The notes under the pieces were generated by a model. That model did not search any database, was not told the DNA's origin, and saw only the letters and a program-made list of their open reading frames with translations. The translations under genes were made by a program, and so were the position numbers. A stretch of 64,000 nt of DNA from Strongylocentrotus droebachiensis (taxonomy: Eukaryota; Echinodermata; Echinoidea; Camarodonta; Strongylocentrotidae): NCBI GenBank assembly GCA_035222895.1, contig JAVYIG010000641.1, positions 438,595-502,594 of the forward strand, written 5' to 3'. This document shows positions 10,101 through 22,254 of the stretch, one piece after another. The stretch's first letter is position 1, and every line of letters starts with the position of its first letter.

Positions 10101-13100
10101 GATCATCTAGCATCTAGCATCTGCAAGGTTCTGGAATCATCAAAATGATAAGAAATTTGGCCCATTCTTTGTAAATTTACAAGCACTATACACAGAAAGA
10201 TGTATATGGGACTACCCTATCTCTCTCACACGACCATGAGAGAAATAAATTTACCAAATATATGAATTAGTAGGCGGTTTCCCGGCAAATTTTTTATCAT
10301 CATGTATTAGTCAAAACATATTCTTTCACATGATTGGTAATGAGAGCTTCCATTTCATTTTTTGAAATTGGGGCGTTACCAATACTGGTCTTTACCTTTA
10401 ATATACTCCGCCTTGCATATCCTTAAAATTAAGAAAATGCGATTTACAATATCAATTTTACTTTGGGTAAGTATTATATATATATATGAAAGCTCAAATG
10501 TTGAAAAGAGACCGACTCTATAGGTGGAGTGGAGTACCGAAATGCGAACGTCATATTTTTGTATTTGTATGTACATTGTATTTATTTCCTCTCATAGGGT
10601 AGATGGCCCTTTCAGCACAGCTGATTTTCGAAGGGGTCCACAAACATAAAAATAACAATAAATATACAGTGAATTATATAATAATATGTAAAACGTTGCA
10701 AATGCAAGAAGTAAGGCAATGAAAATGTACATGTAGTTACAACAAATAAATATCTAACAAATTAATGTACAAAACAAACAAACAATAAGACAGTTAATTA
10801 CAGATATTCAACTAGAACGACAACAAGCATACGAGTAAAACTGTTAAACCGATAACATAACACAAAAAACATCAAGGTAAACATAAGAGAAAAACAAGAA
10901 GAAAAAAACAAACAAGACAGGAATAAGAGGATGGGTAAAATATTTATCACGTTAAAAAGTATTTACAAAAAAAATAAAAAATTATTCGTTCCGCGTCGTC
11001 CAGGTTACTGGTTCAACACATTGCATATAACAGAGCCTGAGGTTTACCGCAAAATCATTCAAGCAACAACTTTCTGGAGCAGGGCAAATTATGTGTGGTA
11101 ATGATCACCACATTCACAATTATTGTTTAAAGGTACTATGTCCCTTTTGTGGGCCAAACAAATGAAAAGGTTAAATTCCACCGGTATTTGAAAGATAATA
11201 CTAATTTTGAACTTCCCTCAAAACGAAAGTGCTTGAAATGTATTTTTGTGTGAAAATAACGATTATAAGTTGTCGAGTCGAGTTTAGGGATTGCAATCCT
11301 TTTAGTAAATAGTCTCATTTTCAGACCTTGAACCGAATGGTGTACGTTTTGTGCTGCGCAAAGATTCAATCACCTTTGGTCATTACAAGAAGTGGGTTAT
11401 TGGTACTGTACAGCTCATTTTATGTATGTTATTATCAACAAAAAAATGAAGTCAGTCAGTCACTAATTGTGTCTGACAGTGAAGTCTAGAAATTAGTTAA
11501 CGGGTTTCCTTGTATAATTTGAATACTAAGACACTGTTAACGTTTAAATTTCACAGATGGGACATACGTGACATATTCATAATTCCTGCAGAGTTCTACA
11601 GAATTTGATGTTGGCTGCAAATGGGACATGATAGTACCTTTAAAAAATTGTTTGGTACCAGGGGTACCAGCAACCTAGACAACTTGGTCAGTATGACGTC
11701 ACACTTCAGTACTATTTAGGCAAGCTGGGTATACTACACGAATCGGCATCTTACCAGATGGTAAACGTGTGTATTTGATAGGCCTATGTACCTTTTTTGT
11801 TTATAAATGTAAACGGATAAAAGAGTATTCGGATATTATACCTGAATAATGACATAGTCATTTTTTTCGCAGTAGACGTAGAATGGTTTGCCTCCCTCTC
11901 CAGGGTTGAGAGGACTCACGTGGTTTGTCCCATTGTAATCTTCACAACTAGTTTTGTTCGTCGGCGCTGTGGATTTAATCAATGGCATGACGAAAATTAT
12001 TAGTCATTCAAAGTAAAACCTCGCCTTTAAAGCCCCTCTAAAGTAATCAGGGAAGCCCCAAATTCGCCAAAAGTTTAATGGCAAAATTTCACTTAAATTG
12101 TTTTTAATTCAAAGGCACATTTCTGCAAGGTTTTTTCAAAACAAATGTGTTTGAAGACAAATATTGATGAAATAATACAACATTTAGCTATTCTGCATAC
12201 AACAGAAAACAGAAAACAACAGAAAAGACATACAATGGAATGTGTTAAATGTATGTAAGTGTATGTCTCAGAGAGTCAGACTTAGTGTTCTTATTGGGTT
12301 CTTATTGGGTTTAAAGATATTTAGGCTCTGGGCTTGGCCGCTTGGGTTAGGGTTAGGGTTGGTTTGGTGCGGGGTTAAAATTAGGAATTCTGTTAATTAG
12401 TATAGGACACTGACCACGAAGAAATCGGCGGAGTAATGTCTCATTAAACTGCATCACGAATTCATAGATGTATTGAGAGACGAAGTACGATATGAACATG
12501 CGCATGATGAATCATATTATGCATACACGTTACTTTTCAGTTTTCAGTTTGTATTTCATCGAAATTGAAAAATTATTATATTCATTTCATATACGCTACA
12601 TGATATTTTATTACCCATGCTCTAATCATTTCAAATTCATTTTATTAATATATTTCGACATTATGAGGGTTTCAAAACACCTTTCTTAATCATGAGTTAG
12701 CAGTTAAGGCCTCTTCAGATATACAAAGGGAAACCTCCGTATTTTAAACCCTACCCTCTGCGGGTTTTTTAATCTTTGCGATTAATGCCAAACAAACGTA
12801 AATTTACTAAATTTGACGCGTACTGCGCATCTCATTGCCGTGCATGAATATCTGAACACTAATAAACCGCGGGGCGGGGGGGGGGGGGGGGCTGGGGTGC
12901 CAGGATTCGCCGATTCATATTTTATTTGTTATGTTTGTGCACTTTCGAGAGATTTTCTCATTCCGTGTGAGCAAGAAAGGTTTTTGTTTAAATAAATACT
13001 TTGATAGACCTACCTGGTAGCGTACAAACGTATGATACACTCGGCAACCGTAAAGGTCGAAGGTCAAAGGTTGTTGGTACAAGGTTGATGACCTCCTTCA

Positions 13101-16100
13101 TAGGGCCTGTGATGTAACTACAGGATAGCTTGTCGATTGATCTCCTGACAAACCTTCCGCCTTAGTATTGGCACAATGCAATTAGAGTAGAATTCAGACA
13201 TTAAACGGTTAGAATATTAAGTTCCTCTAAAAGTTCTCCAAGTTCTCGTTTTCATGCCTATACATTTCGTGAAAACATGCAATTAAGATACCTCTTTAGT
13301 TAAAACCCGCGTTATCAGTAAGACATATATAACTTAAACCGAATATACACGTTAATACTTGGAAAACATCGAATAACGCGCAGTGAATATAGCGCCTTCC
13401 ACGTTCAATGTGTGTGGATAAAGAAATGGGGGAAATCTTTTGAATTCAACCGAGTTTCGATATAGAGTCTTTGTTGTAAAAACAATGTTGTTTTTCAATA
13501 TCTTCAAAATCCATCAAGAAGTCATGTAAACATCCTTCCGAAAGACAAACATGAAAATTAAAAACCCTGGACAATATTATTATTATACCCCCTGGAAAAA
13601 TTTAAATAGAATTACAATTTAAAACAAGTTTTGATCTTTCGACTTTATCTTATTTTCATAGTTTACTACACCCATTTCAGATTTATTTGTTTTCCGAGTG
13701 CATTACCGAAATGCTAATATATATGATGTGTGGGGAAAAAATAAGATGCATATTTTTCAAAAGAGAAACATAGGCCTTTATTGTTTACTTAATTTCCAAA
13801 ATATTTCATTCATATATCTATATTGATTACCTGAAAATTGGATGCTTGAACAGACAAGGACGAAAATAACCTGCAAGAAAGTTTATCGGAAGAAAAATAG
13901 TCATTCTTTATCAAGAACAACAACGAAAATATCAGCAAACATACGGGAATGAATTCATCCCCCAATAAAATAAAATGAAAGTCCATCGACTCCCCAAGCC
14001 TATCCACAATAGATCATCCAATAAAGGCAAGAATTGGTAGCAATTTCTCAGCATTGGGGATCGTAACACAATGGCTCTTCTATATCTCTGCAGACCTCAC
14101 TATCGTATCACATCAATTTGTAAGCACAAACAAGATACTACGAAATACTTGTGCTTAAAGGGGGTGTAGCATGGCAAGTACTGGTTAACGCAATCTGCGA
14201 CTTCTTTTGGACAACTGCACGTAAACGATTGGACTTGATTAACGTTAAGTTCTCCTCACGCTTCAGTTTCGTGTATAATAGGGACTTTTCAATTTGCACG
14301 TTCACAAGTGGATTGCGACGTATGCGGTCATTTTTAAACAGGGTTGACCAAGCACGCTCTCTGCTGTTTTTAACTTTTCGATTTTACACAACTACGACGC
14401 TCGCTTAGTGAGCACAAAATTCGATCAAATAGCTAAAGATCCAACACCGTGTTCATTTTATGAATTATTCTGCATAGTAAGTGCGAAATTCGATCGAAAA
14501 GCTAAAGATTCAAAACACCAAATTCGGTGCCTGGAACTGATCTCGAAAATTATGCTGCAACAGATTGGCGATGCATAAATAAAATGTGTTCATTTTATGA
14601 ATTATTCTGCAACAATTTTGATTTAGGGAATTAACAAACACGAAAATGTGTTAAGTTAAGAGAATTCACGCTTCCACCACTCTCCGGTTCAGAATAAGGT
14701 CAATTGGGTCCATTTTGTGACTTCAATGTGATGTTTCGTGCCTTCAAAACGAACACGTACCGTCACAGTTTGCGAACGACGGCAAAACATGCAAGGGCAA
14801 ACGCGTTCAAGAATTCTGCTACCAACGATGAGCTCGTCGATGCGCATGCGCACTGCTTCAAAAGTGACCGCATACGTCGCAGTCCACTAGTGAACATGCA
14901 AATCGAAAATACCCTAATAATTATGTTGCACGCACGTGAATACTGCGGTCGCGTCGTCCGTCGTGAGTCAGGCCACGGGAAAGACACGTTGCTCGTCATG
15001 CTACACCCCCTTTAAAAGCATGTGCTTATTCTTGGGGCCCCGGACAACTACCCCCTAGGACAACTACCTCTAGGACAACCATATAGCTCCGATTAATCTC
15101 ATTTGACAACGCCCCCTATCGTCAGAGTCCAGCAGCCTAACCGTGTGTTAGCATAATGGACTTTTACCCCCCAAAAAAAATCGTTAACAATTCATTTTTT
15201 TTTAAACGAAAAGCACATCCACCCCGACGTACGTTGACACTAGCTCTTTCATTGGAACCTTCATGTCCCATTGACTTTTGAAAGTTCACCCACCGTAATT
15301 TGATCAAAATAGGTCGCAAGCTCGCCACTATATAACGCATGTGTAACAAGTCGAACTTTGGACGCAATTTACCACGCGATTGTAATATTATAGGCCAAGC
15401 ACACGAAGGATAACAAGCATGAATGATCATAGATCAGTTCTGCTTGGTTCGTTATGTCCACTTCAGCCAACCCCCCACAAACATTTTGCCGAGGTAAGCA
15501 AAAACATGAATATTCATGACTCACCATGGACTATTTTTCGATTATATACAGAGGGGTGCAATTGTGCACCATATACAAAACTCCCCTACTTTCAGTCAAG
15601 TATTTCATTGTATTATTTAGTTTGGTAGGTTTATTTTACTAACTGTTTAATTATCAGATATCAATGATAGTTTAAAGATATGGACAAGGTTCTTGTAGTT
15701 TATATTTAGCAAAGCAATCTCACATACAAAATCACTATCAAGTGTCGTCATTGTAGATTTATGATTAGCCATCTGACACACATAAAATTACCACACACGA
15801 ACACTCTCACTTCCCCTCCCCGACACACCATTTCCGCACACCCGGTTCACACATACCCAATGGCACGCTAAACATAGTGGTACATTCTACGAAATTGACA
15901 ATTTTCCTGCAAAATAGACCCCTTGAATCATGTAAGACGTATTTTACCCTATTCTGATGACATGAATGCATGCCAAGATAACAATGGATGCGTTTCCATA
16001 CAGAAATAAAACTAGTTTGCGATTAGAAATAGTCAATTTTTCGATAATTTCACAAAATATATTTGCCGCCTCATACAATATGACGTCATTGAAAGCTGAT

Positions 16101-16698
16101 TGGCTATAGTTTGGTAGTGTAGTCGAACTAGCTACGTTTGTGCTGGCTTTGGTCCAACGAGCGAGAATGAGACAACCGGATCAATATGTAGCCCCGGACA
16201 ACTACCCCCGGAAAACTATCGTCCGGACAAATACCCCCTAGGATAGTTGTCAGAGGGGTAGTTGTCCTATAGAGGATGGATGTCGATCGTAGGGGGTAGT
16301 TGTCTGGGGGGGGGGGTGATTGTCCGGTGGATAGTTGTCGAAGGGGGTACTTGTCCGGGGGTAGTTGTTCCTAGGGGTAGTTGTCTGGGTGTAGTTGTCC
16401 GGGGGTAGTTGTTCCGCGTGGTAGTCGTCCTAGAGGGTGGTTGCCCTAGGGGGGTATTTGTCCTATAGGGGTAGCTGTTCTAGGGGGTAGTTGACTAGGG
16501 GTGATTATCCGGGGGGATGGATGTCCAGGGGTAGGTGTCCTAGAACCGTAAAAAGTATTTAAAACTTGCGATGGTCTACGAAACACGAGGCTGCCAACAG
16601 ACGCCCCCTGCCCGTTGCTGATTTTGCCCCATGCCTACCGTCTGGATAGGGCCTACGCCATAATTATTAAAAACAATCCTTACCCAAGAGAATGCCAT
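6812..16698 (-). CDS. Secreted fibrinogen-related (FReD) protein, 5 exons
   Basis: The exons are 16698-16684, 13870-13831, 11966-11842, 9305-9064 and 7142-6812, totalling 753 nt (250 aa). Exons 1 and 2 join as MAFSWVIFVLVCSSIQFSA, a clear signal peptide. Exon 3 starts the fibrinogen C-terminal domain (SCEDYNG, PFYVYC, YVIIQ). Exon 4 continues it (RRTHLSVDFNRSW, YLNGFGDLHGDHWLGLQKI). Exon 5 ends it (CPGMCGGGWWYK, NINGI, LLKMRV). FReD proteins are extracellular and often act as lectins or innate-immune recognition molecules. An in-frame TAG precedes the ATG. The exon 4 donor and exon 5 acceptor are the least certain: phases agree, but the segment they create (about residues 140-185) is longer than usual and poorly matched. 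Splicing there needs transcript support. Confidence 0.75.
7199..8076. mobile_element. 878-bp TA-flanked foldback element
   Basis: Two arms of about 425 bp (7199-7625 and 7648-8076) are near-perfect reverse complements around a 22-nt loop. The ends are CAGTGCGTCCCAGAAAAAA and its complement, each next to TA (7197-7198, 8077-8078). This fits a Tc1/mariner-type non-autonomous foldback. It lies in the last intron of the FReD gene and encodes nothing. Confidence 0.9.
8554..8870 (+). mobile_element. G/C-tract hAT-like fragment
   Basis: It starts CAGGCGCGTACACAGGGGG and shares GTATTTTTATGTGTGTAAAC with the fragment at 59967. It contains an internal foldback (TTTGACATTTTGTTCCG against its complement). 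No right terminus or target duplication is visible, so it is truncated. Confidence 0.6.
9064..9305 (-). CDS. FReD gene exon 4 (central FReD)
   Basis: The acceptor TTTCACAG|CGG joins VIIQ to RRTHLSVDFNRSW in frame, reconstructing the domain hallmark. The end shown uses a GTATAA donor and gives phase 2, which fits exon 5. The open frame itself runs on to 8949, so the 3' boundary is tentative. Confidence 0.75.
9345..9820. repeat. Degenerate repeat rich in AATTCGTC words
   Basis: Intronic. Many spaced words of the type TTTCGTC / GACGAAT occur in both orientations, suggesting an old foldback. No clean termini were found. Confidence 0.3.
10031..10397. mobile_element. TTAA MITE family B, full copy
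   Basis: The termini AGGTAAAGACCAGTA and TACTGGTCTTTACCT are a perfect 15-bp inverted repeat bordered by TTAA at both ends (10027-10030, 10398-10401). The length is 367 bp. A second copy, split by a LINE, is at 57604-58815. Confidence 0.88.
10590..11080 (-). repeat. Possible LINE 3' untranslated remnant
   Basis: A-rich sequence with repeated AAACAAAC words. On the minus strand it resembles the T-rich 3' ends of other LINEs here. No reverse-transcriptase motif is left, so the assignment is tentative. Confidence 0.3.
11131..11639 (-). mobile_element. TTAA MITE family A copy
   Basis: AGGTACTATGTCCC termini are bordered by TTAA on both sides (11127-11130, 11640-11643). It lies in intron 3 of the FReD gene. 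It is more diverged from the other copies, for example in its interior near 11230-11330. Confidence 0.85.
11842..11966 (-). CDS. FReD gene exon 3 (N-terminal FReD)
   Basis: This exon is 125 nt. The acceptor is ATCCACAG|CG and the donor CAG|GTATAA. It encodes TSCEDYNGTNHVSPLNPG and GGKPFYVYCEKNDYVIIQ, the canonical start of a fibrinogen C-terminal domain. Confidence 0.85.
11967..13830. other. FReD intron 2, mostly unassigned
   Basis: Apart from the telomere-like repeat, a poly-G run near 12873-12890 and AGGTCGAAGGTCAAAGG at about 13052, nothing is recognised. Confidence 0.5.
12340..12362 (+). repeat. Short interstitial telomere-like repeat
   Basis: About three GGGTTA units in a row. Too short to be more than a curiosity. 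Confidence 0.5.
13831..13870 (-). CDS. FReD gene exon 2 (signal-peptide core)
   Basis: This exon is 40 nt. The acceptor is TTCTTGCAG|GTT and the donor G|GTAATC. It encodes VIFVLVCSSIQFS. The phase-1 exit matches the entry of exon 3. Confidence 0.6.
14159..15011. mobile_element. TTAA foldback MITE family C
   Basis: The termini AGGGGGTGTAGCATG and CATGCTACACCCCCT are perfect inverted repeats bordered by TTAA (14155-14158, 15012-15015). Sub-terminal arms also pair (GCGACGTATGCGGTCA in the left arm, its complement in the right). The length is 853 bp. It is intronic and lacks a transposase. Confidence 0.88.
15037..16545. repeat. Element bounded by GGACAACTACCCCC repeats
   Basis: About three forward copies of CCGGACAACTACCCCC occur at 15037-15107. 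A second cluster at 16192-16545 starts forward and then runs as some fifteen reverse copies (GGGGGTAGTTGTCC) about 20 bp apart. The interior (15110-16190) has no recognised gene. It lies in intron 1 of the FReD gene. Confidence 0.7.
16684..16698 (-). CDS. FReD gene exon 1 (start)
   Basis: ATG plus four codons (MAFSW) are followed by the donor TGG|GTAAGG, phase 0. It was chosen because it fuses in frame to the hydrophobic exon 2, and an in-frame TAG lies upstream. Confidence 0.6.
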
Positions 16699-17254
16699 TT
16701 CCAGAACTTCCTCTCTTAATATTGACTTCTAAATTCGTCCAAGTAGTAGCGAAATCAGTTGCAGATCATGAGCAAAGATTTATTAGGCTTCTCTCGCAAT
16801 GTTTTGAACAAGAATGAATAAAGATTTGTTGTCGCATGGTTTATATATACACGAATCCGCGAAATCGCACGCCCAAGCTCCATCTCCAACGATAGCTAGC
16901 AGCGCTATGAATGTCCACCATTACATGGGGGTGGGGGTCGCTAGTTAATTTTAGCTTTAATGTTTACATCTCATATAGATAAAATAAAGCGCTTGGGCAC
17001 CAAGATATATCGTTATTTGAAAGGAAATCTAGCTGATAGGCTTCACTTCCCCACCCCCCCCCACCACTCTCTCTCTATCTTTCTCATTCCTTCACTACCT
17101 CCCTCCCTCCCTATATACCTCCCATCCTCCCTTTATCTTTAATACACACACCCCATGCTTATGTCAGCTATGTATGAATGCATGCATTCCATTTCCTATT
17201 TATGTTTTTTTTTTTTTTTTTTAATGACATATTAGTATGTCATATTGTTTCCTT
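16699..17254. other. Upstream flank of the FReD gene
   Basis: This would hold the FReD promoter. No clear TATA or initiator was identified. A C/T-rich stretch (17040-17130) and a poly-T run (about 17204-17222) are visible. Confidence 0.4.
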
Positions 17255-17258
17255 TTAA

Positions 17259-17785
17259 AGGTACTATGTCCCATTTGCAGACCAAATAAATGAAAAGGTT
17301 AAATTCCAACGGCATTTGAAAATAAATACTAATTTAGAACTTCCCTTAAAAAAAAAAGGGGGGGGCTTGAAAATGTCTTTAAGTGGGAAAATAACGAATA
17401 TAAGTTGTTGAATTGAATTAAGAGCTATAGAGCCAGTAAGTAATAGTCTGATTTTCAGACCATTGTACCGAATGGTCGTACGTTTTATGCTGCGCAAAGA
17501 TTCAATCAGTTTAATTTTGGCCATTACAAGAAGTGGAATATTGATGTAGACAAAATGCTCATGTACCCTTTACAGCTCATTTTACCAAGAAAAAAAAAGG
17601 TCAGTTTGTCACTCAATAGTGTCTGACAGTGAAGTCTAGCAAGTAAACGGTTTCCTCCATAATCTGAACATAAGGACACTGCTAACGTTTAAATTTCACA
17701 GATACGACATACATGACAAGTCATATTCATAACTCCTGCAAAGTTCTACAGAATTTGATGTTGGCTGCAAAAGGGACATAGTATC
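17259..17785 (-). mobile_element. TTAA MITE family A copy at the end of segment X
   Basis: The ends are AGGTACTATGTCCC and GGGACATAGTATC with TTAA at 17255-17258 and 17786-17789. On the minus strand it follows segment X, as at 1687. On its other side the sequence is unlike the 2.2-kb flank. Confidence 0.85.
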
Positions 17786-18369
17786 TTAAAGGGATAAAAC
17801 GAAAAAGGCCAATATTGAGGTCAATATTTTCATCTAATGAAAATCACCCCATTAATTTTAAAAACTAAGATACAATTTCTTTGTTCCTCTTTTTAAAAGC
17901 TTCCCACTCGTCACAAATCAATCCCCACTGTTAAATATAGGAAGCGTAGGCATAACCATATAGGCATACAATTTCAATTACAGTAATGAGTTTTGAGTGT
18001 ACCTTTATTTAATTATTTTTATTTTTAATTCAAATAAACCCAATACTTAGTATTGATTATTAATCGGGGATGGATGAAACTATCCAGCCGATGTTCATTA
18101 ATTAAAAACATAATTAGTTTAATGCAGGGCAAGTCTGATTAATTAAATACAATAGAGTGTCAACATTTTCATCCTTACGAGTCACAACTTGAGCTTCATG
18201 TCTTTCCTCAGTTTTTAAAGAAATGTCATTGTAAAAGCCTATAGTAAAGGGTGCTGCATGGAGCGGGTATATGAGAGAGAGAGAGAGAGAAAGAGAGAGG
18301 GGAAGAGAGAGAGAGAGTGTGTGTGTATGTGTGTGCGTGTGTGTGTGCGTGTGTGTGTGTGTGTGTGTA

Positions 18370-18545
18370 ATTAGGTTTTTACAGACGTGTATCCATCAGA
18401 TATGATTATTTACGTCTGAGGTCCGGCCTTTAACGTCACCATCCCAAAGACGTGACTCAGTTTCGAACCTTCGTCCTCGGTTGAATCAGTTTGTAACTTC
18501 CATAGCTGGATTACGGGCACACGCCAAAGATTTCCCGTCCTCTAT
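18370..18545 (-). repeat. SINE-like element, copy 2
   Basis: Same family as 1140-1305: GCCCGTAATCCAGC, then GGTTCGAAAC, then GATGGTGACGTTAAAGG on the minus strand. It sits inside the segment X duplication, so it was copied with it. Confidence 0.5.
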
Positions 18546-18776
18546 TCCAGGAAAATCGTGATTGAACAAATAGTTCTTGCGTTAGAAGATGTATATAAGG
18601 CCTAAACAAAAAAGATCTGGTATTTCCCTTTACGTGCCAAAGCATGGGTCGGTCGGTCGGATTTTTTTTTTTTTTTTTAAATCCCTCTTTGAGCTGATAT
18701 TTCTCAGTTTTGAATGCTTTAATACAAGAAATTGGTAGTTGTAACTACATAAATGAAGCCTTATCTTTACTTTCAA

Positions 18777-20025
18777 ATCTGACTGACATGAGTGCTATAT
18801 ACAAGAACCCACTATTATCAGGTGGGCTGTATTTAATACAGACCACCTTATAATTTTGTTAAAATTGCCTTTATTATTATTTATTATTATTTATTTATTT
18901 TTCTTATTTCGACCCACTTTTTTGTTAGCAAGATAACTTTGAAATGGTTCAATCAAATAACTTGAAATTTGGCACAAATATGTGTAGGCATATATAGATA
19001 TCAAAATAACGTTTTCAACCTTGACCTTGACTGATTACGTCATCTAGGCGCCATTTTGTGAATTTTAACTTATGATCATATCTTCATAATGGAAAGTAAT
19101 TTCTTATTCATATTTTGCAAGATCAAGGTCAATATTAGTCCGGTCAATTTCAGGTCAAGAAACGCGCGCGTGCGCGTACGTCCGCGCGTCAATGCGCGCG
19201 CAAAATTTTTAAATGCTCAAAATCGTCTCAAATTTATTTTGCATACGTTTCAGGTCATTTTAAGCATTTAAAAAAAATCGTGCGTACGAGCATGCGCGCG
19301 CGTTTTCGCGCGTAACACCATTTAAAAACATAGAATCGCCATTTTTTTTTCTTTCATGATATTTCTCATATTTTTTCAAGGAATTGGATTCCATGTTTAT
19401 CTCTTTATGACCATTATTAACAAGATGAGCGTAAATTCAAGATAAATGTCAGTGCGCGCGAGGTCTTTTAATACATAGCATATATGGGCAAAAACATGCC
19501 TATACAAAATCCGTTATAGCTCTTTGGAATGCACCGGGATCCTCAATTTTTTTTCATATTAAGATATAGTATGAGTCGGAAATATGATTCCATGTCTCAT
19601 TTGGCCATTAAGTGTATCGTGACATCATCACAATGGCCTTGGAACTCAAAATACGAATTTGCATATTATGACGTCAGCATATTTATGTAAAATTGATTGT
19701 ATCTCTGTAAATATTGATCAATTTTCTTCAAAATTTCGATATGTTGTAGCTAAGACAATTCTCTACAAGCGCAGTAATGACCATTTTTCATTTTGATGAC
19801 GTCATCATAGTGAAAATTTTGATTAAAGGCCTCATGTCAAAAACTTCATAATTAGCGTGTTATGCCTATAGAAGTTGAATTTAGTTCACGTTATGAATCT
19901 ACATGATATTGTCTTTTAAGAATTTGTAAGCAGTATGTCGCTTATTTTTGCTCTATTTTGTCTCAAATGTTAGTTGACCAGCCCACCTATACTTGTTCCA
20001 AACAAGTATTATATGTCTAGTTCTT
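18777..20025. mobile_element. 1.25-kb insertion inside segment X
   Basis: Absent from the 0.9-kb copy of segment X, whose sequence is otherwise continuous here. Features: GGTGGGCTG palindromic ends (18820-18846, and GTGGGCTGG on the minus strand near 19980), (TTATT)n, alternating GCGC stretches (19157-19200, 19295-19310) and GACGTCAT words. No coding signal is recognised. Confidence 0.6.
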
Positions 20026-20691
20026 ATTATTATTTATTTCGTTTTTCTTTCATTCTTTCTGTTTTCTCCCTTTATTATTCTTTTCATTTCCCCTTTACTT
20101 TTGGTCGTGCAATTTTTTGGGGGACAGCAGCCCCAAACGTATGCGGCAGTAATGCCATCGCTTGCGACGCGCTCCAGTACGCCATGTAGCCATAGTATAC
20201 TACACGGTCTATTCGCTTGTGTTTTTTTTTCTAATTTGCTTTTTTTAGATTTTATTGAATAGACTTTTTTTCTTCAAATAGTTATTTGGGCGGGAGAAAA
20301 CCAAATTTAAGCGGAAAATTTAAGTAAGGTTTACACCCCGCGCTCCATACGGACTAAACCAGGTTGACCATTCTGCTTATCCAGGCTATCGTGTTCAATA
20401 CAGGGACAATCGTTATAAAAGCAATACCGAAATAAAATCTGAAGATAATTACTCCAAAAATAACAATGTTGTCCATAATTATCATTATTGACATCGCTTG
20501 AAATTTAGAGGTCGAAAATACAATAGATAAAGACAATTTAGATGATTAGAAATATGGTGGGCGGACAATAATGAATTACTATAAAACGGGAGAACTGGCC
20601 CGTGCGTTGTAAAAATCTTTTTATTTTTGTTGCTTTCGTGGACTATTTAACGATGATCCGTAATTACTTTCAAATCTTTACCAACAAAGCC

Positions 20692-21192
20692 ATTCAGTAT
20701 CAAGTCAATCAATAATTTCAACATACAAGTATCACTTTATCAATTTTCTGTGTACGGATAGGGTTACAAACTTCTACTTCAATTGTTTTATAACTAGAAA
20801 TAAAGGGACCAGGGTAAATACTAGTGCTTGTATGATGACATGATCGATGAGCTTAATTGAAACTGAAGATGGCGCCCTCCAAAGGACAATATCGGGGATA
20901 ATATGCACATTTTAAGAGCTAATAAAAGTATCCAATGCAATGCTCTTTACCTTCATGTTTTAGTCAAACGATGAACTTATTTGGTGAGTCTTTACCAGAT
21001 AAGTCACAGATTGCAGCACCGCCTCACGAGTTTTCGTCTCTGTCGGTATAAAGCAAAGGCTGTGTTGGGTAGTATCCTCTGCATGTCAGGCATGCTCGGT
21101 TAAGAAATCAGTGATACCGATCGACCGATAATACAAACATTCTGGTCTATTCGTGTCGGTATCGGTTTAATTTCAAATTTATGACGGTCTGT
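20692..21192. other. No gene recognised
   Basis: Unique-looking AT-rich DNA. Confidence 0.5.
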
Positions 21193-21196
21193 TTAA

Positions 21197-21695
21197 GGTA
21201 ACACAAAGTTTTGGTATGGGGTCATGAATTTGGTTCAAATGAAAATATTGGAAGCAAATGTGATCCTACAATATTCGGTGATCGTTGGCGCTGTTGAAAT
21301 CAAGTCTAAAGTTATGAAATTGTAAATAATAAACTCGTTATGTTGTATAGCTCCCTCTCAAGGTCAAAATATTGATTAAGCCATAAAACAATGTTCTTGA
21401 CTAAAATCGACCAATTGGCTATTCCCGTTTGGAAATTACATATCACAACTACATATTCTGAGATTTTTATGGTCGCAGCTACCATTGTATGGCCGTAAGC
21501 GCTATTAGAATTTTGCCAAACTTTACCGGGAGCACCGGTAAATTTTATATTGAAGTTTTCTCGAAAGCAGAAGAGTTTTCGGGGCTAAATTTTCTATTGC
21601 TTATAATACATCCACAGGGTTATCCAAAAATATCAAAATTGTAAAGGATCACTATCCAGCCAATTTAAAAAATTTCCCAAAACTTTGTATTACCT
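21197..21695. mobile_element. TTAA MITE family D
   Basis: The ends are GGTAACACAAAGTTTTGG and CCAAAACTTTGTATTACC, next to TTAA at 21193-21196 and 21696-21699. The left end seems to have lost one A. About 500 bp with no coding capacity. Confidence 0.75.
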
Positions 21696-21779
21696 TTAAT
21701 GATATTGTCTGCATTTTATACCTCAGTCACACGAACAAGCATACCCCGAATCCTATCATGTGTATAAACACATTTATAT

Positions 21780-21960
21780 AGATATATAGATATGCATATT
21801 TATAAATACATAAATACCTACATACATACATTCATAAAAACCTACATACATACATTCATACATACATTCATATATACATATATGTATATCTATATATATA
21901 TTATATATAGATATACATATATATATATCTATATATATATATATCTATCTATATCTGTAT
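21780..21960. repeat. (CATA)n/(TA)n microsatellite
   Basis: CATACATACATT units are followed by TATATATCTATA runs with local palindromes. Confidence 0.9.
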
Positions 21961-22254
21961 GTTTATTTGCTTTTGCTTTGTTTTTCTATGAAAATGAAAT
22001 GAATAAACAACGAACGAATGAACAGCACGCCACTGCTCAGGTAGATGTGAGGATGTAATACGTTGACTTATGAAATGAGTATGAGTTCTTTAAAGGATAA
22101 TCATGATTAATTATGATTATGGCGAATTTAGAATTTAAAACATGGATTCCTCCTTGATGTGACGTAAATTCTTTTTTTTTTGCTTTTGTTTGATGTTTGT
22201 GTTAGTCTGCCCTTTTGTATTGCCTGTTTTGTAATAATTTTCAATCATCTTCTC

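Larger units (their letters stand above)
17790..20691 (-). repeat. Composite repeat segment X, inverted copy
   Basis: The minus strand matches 115-1682. Extra DNA relative to that copy: 18055-18250, and an insertion at about 18777-20025. A SINE-like element (18370-18545, minus) and (GA)n/(GT)n (18270-18368) lie inside. Confidence 0.85.

Noticed and set aside
12340-12362. Telomere-like GGGTTA repeats
   Set aside because: Only about three units; not evidence of a chromosome end or fusion.
13050-13075. AGGTCGAAGGTCAAAGG as a receptor element in the FReD intron
   Set aside because: A single imperfect instance with no supporting context.
19150-19320. Alternating GCGC stretches as a CpG island or Z-DNA regulatory element
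   Set aside because: Short, and confined to an insertion within repeat X, so more likely transposon sequence.
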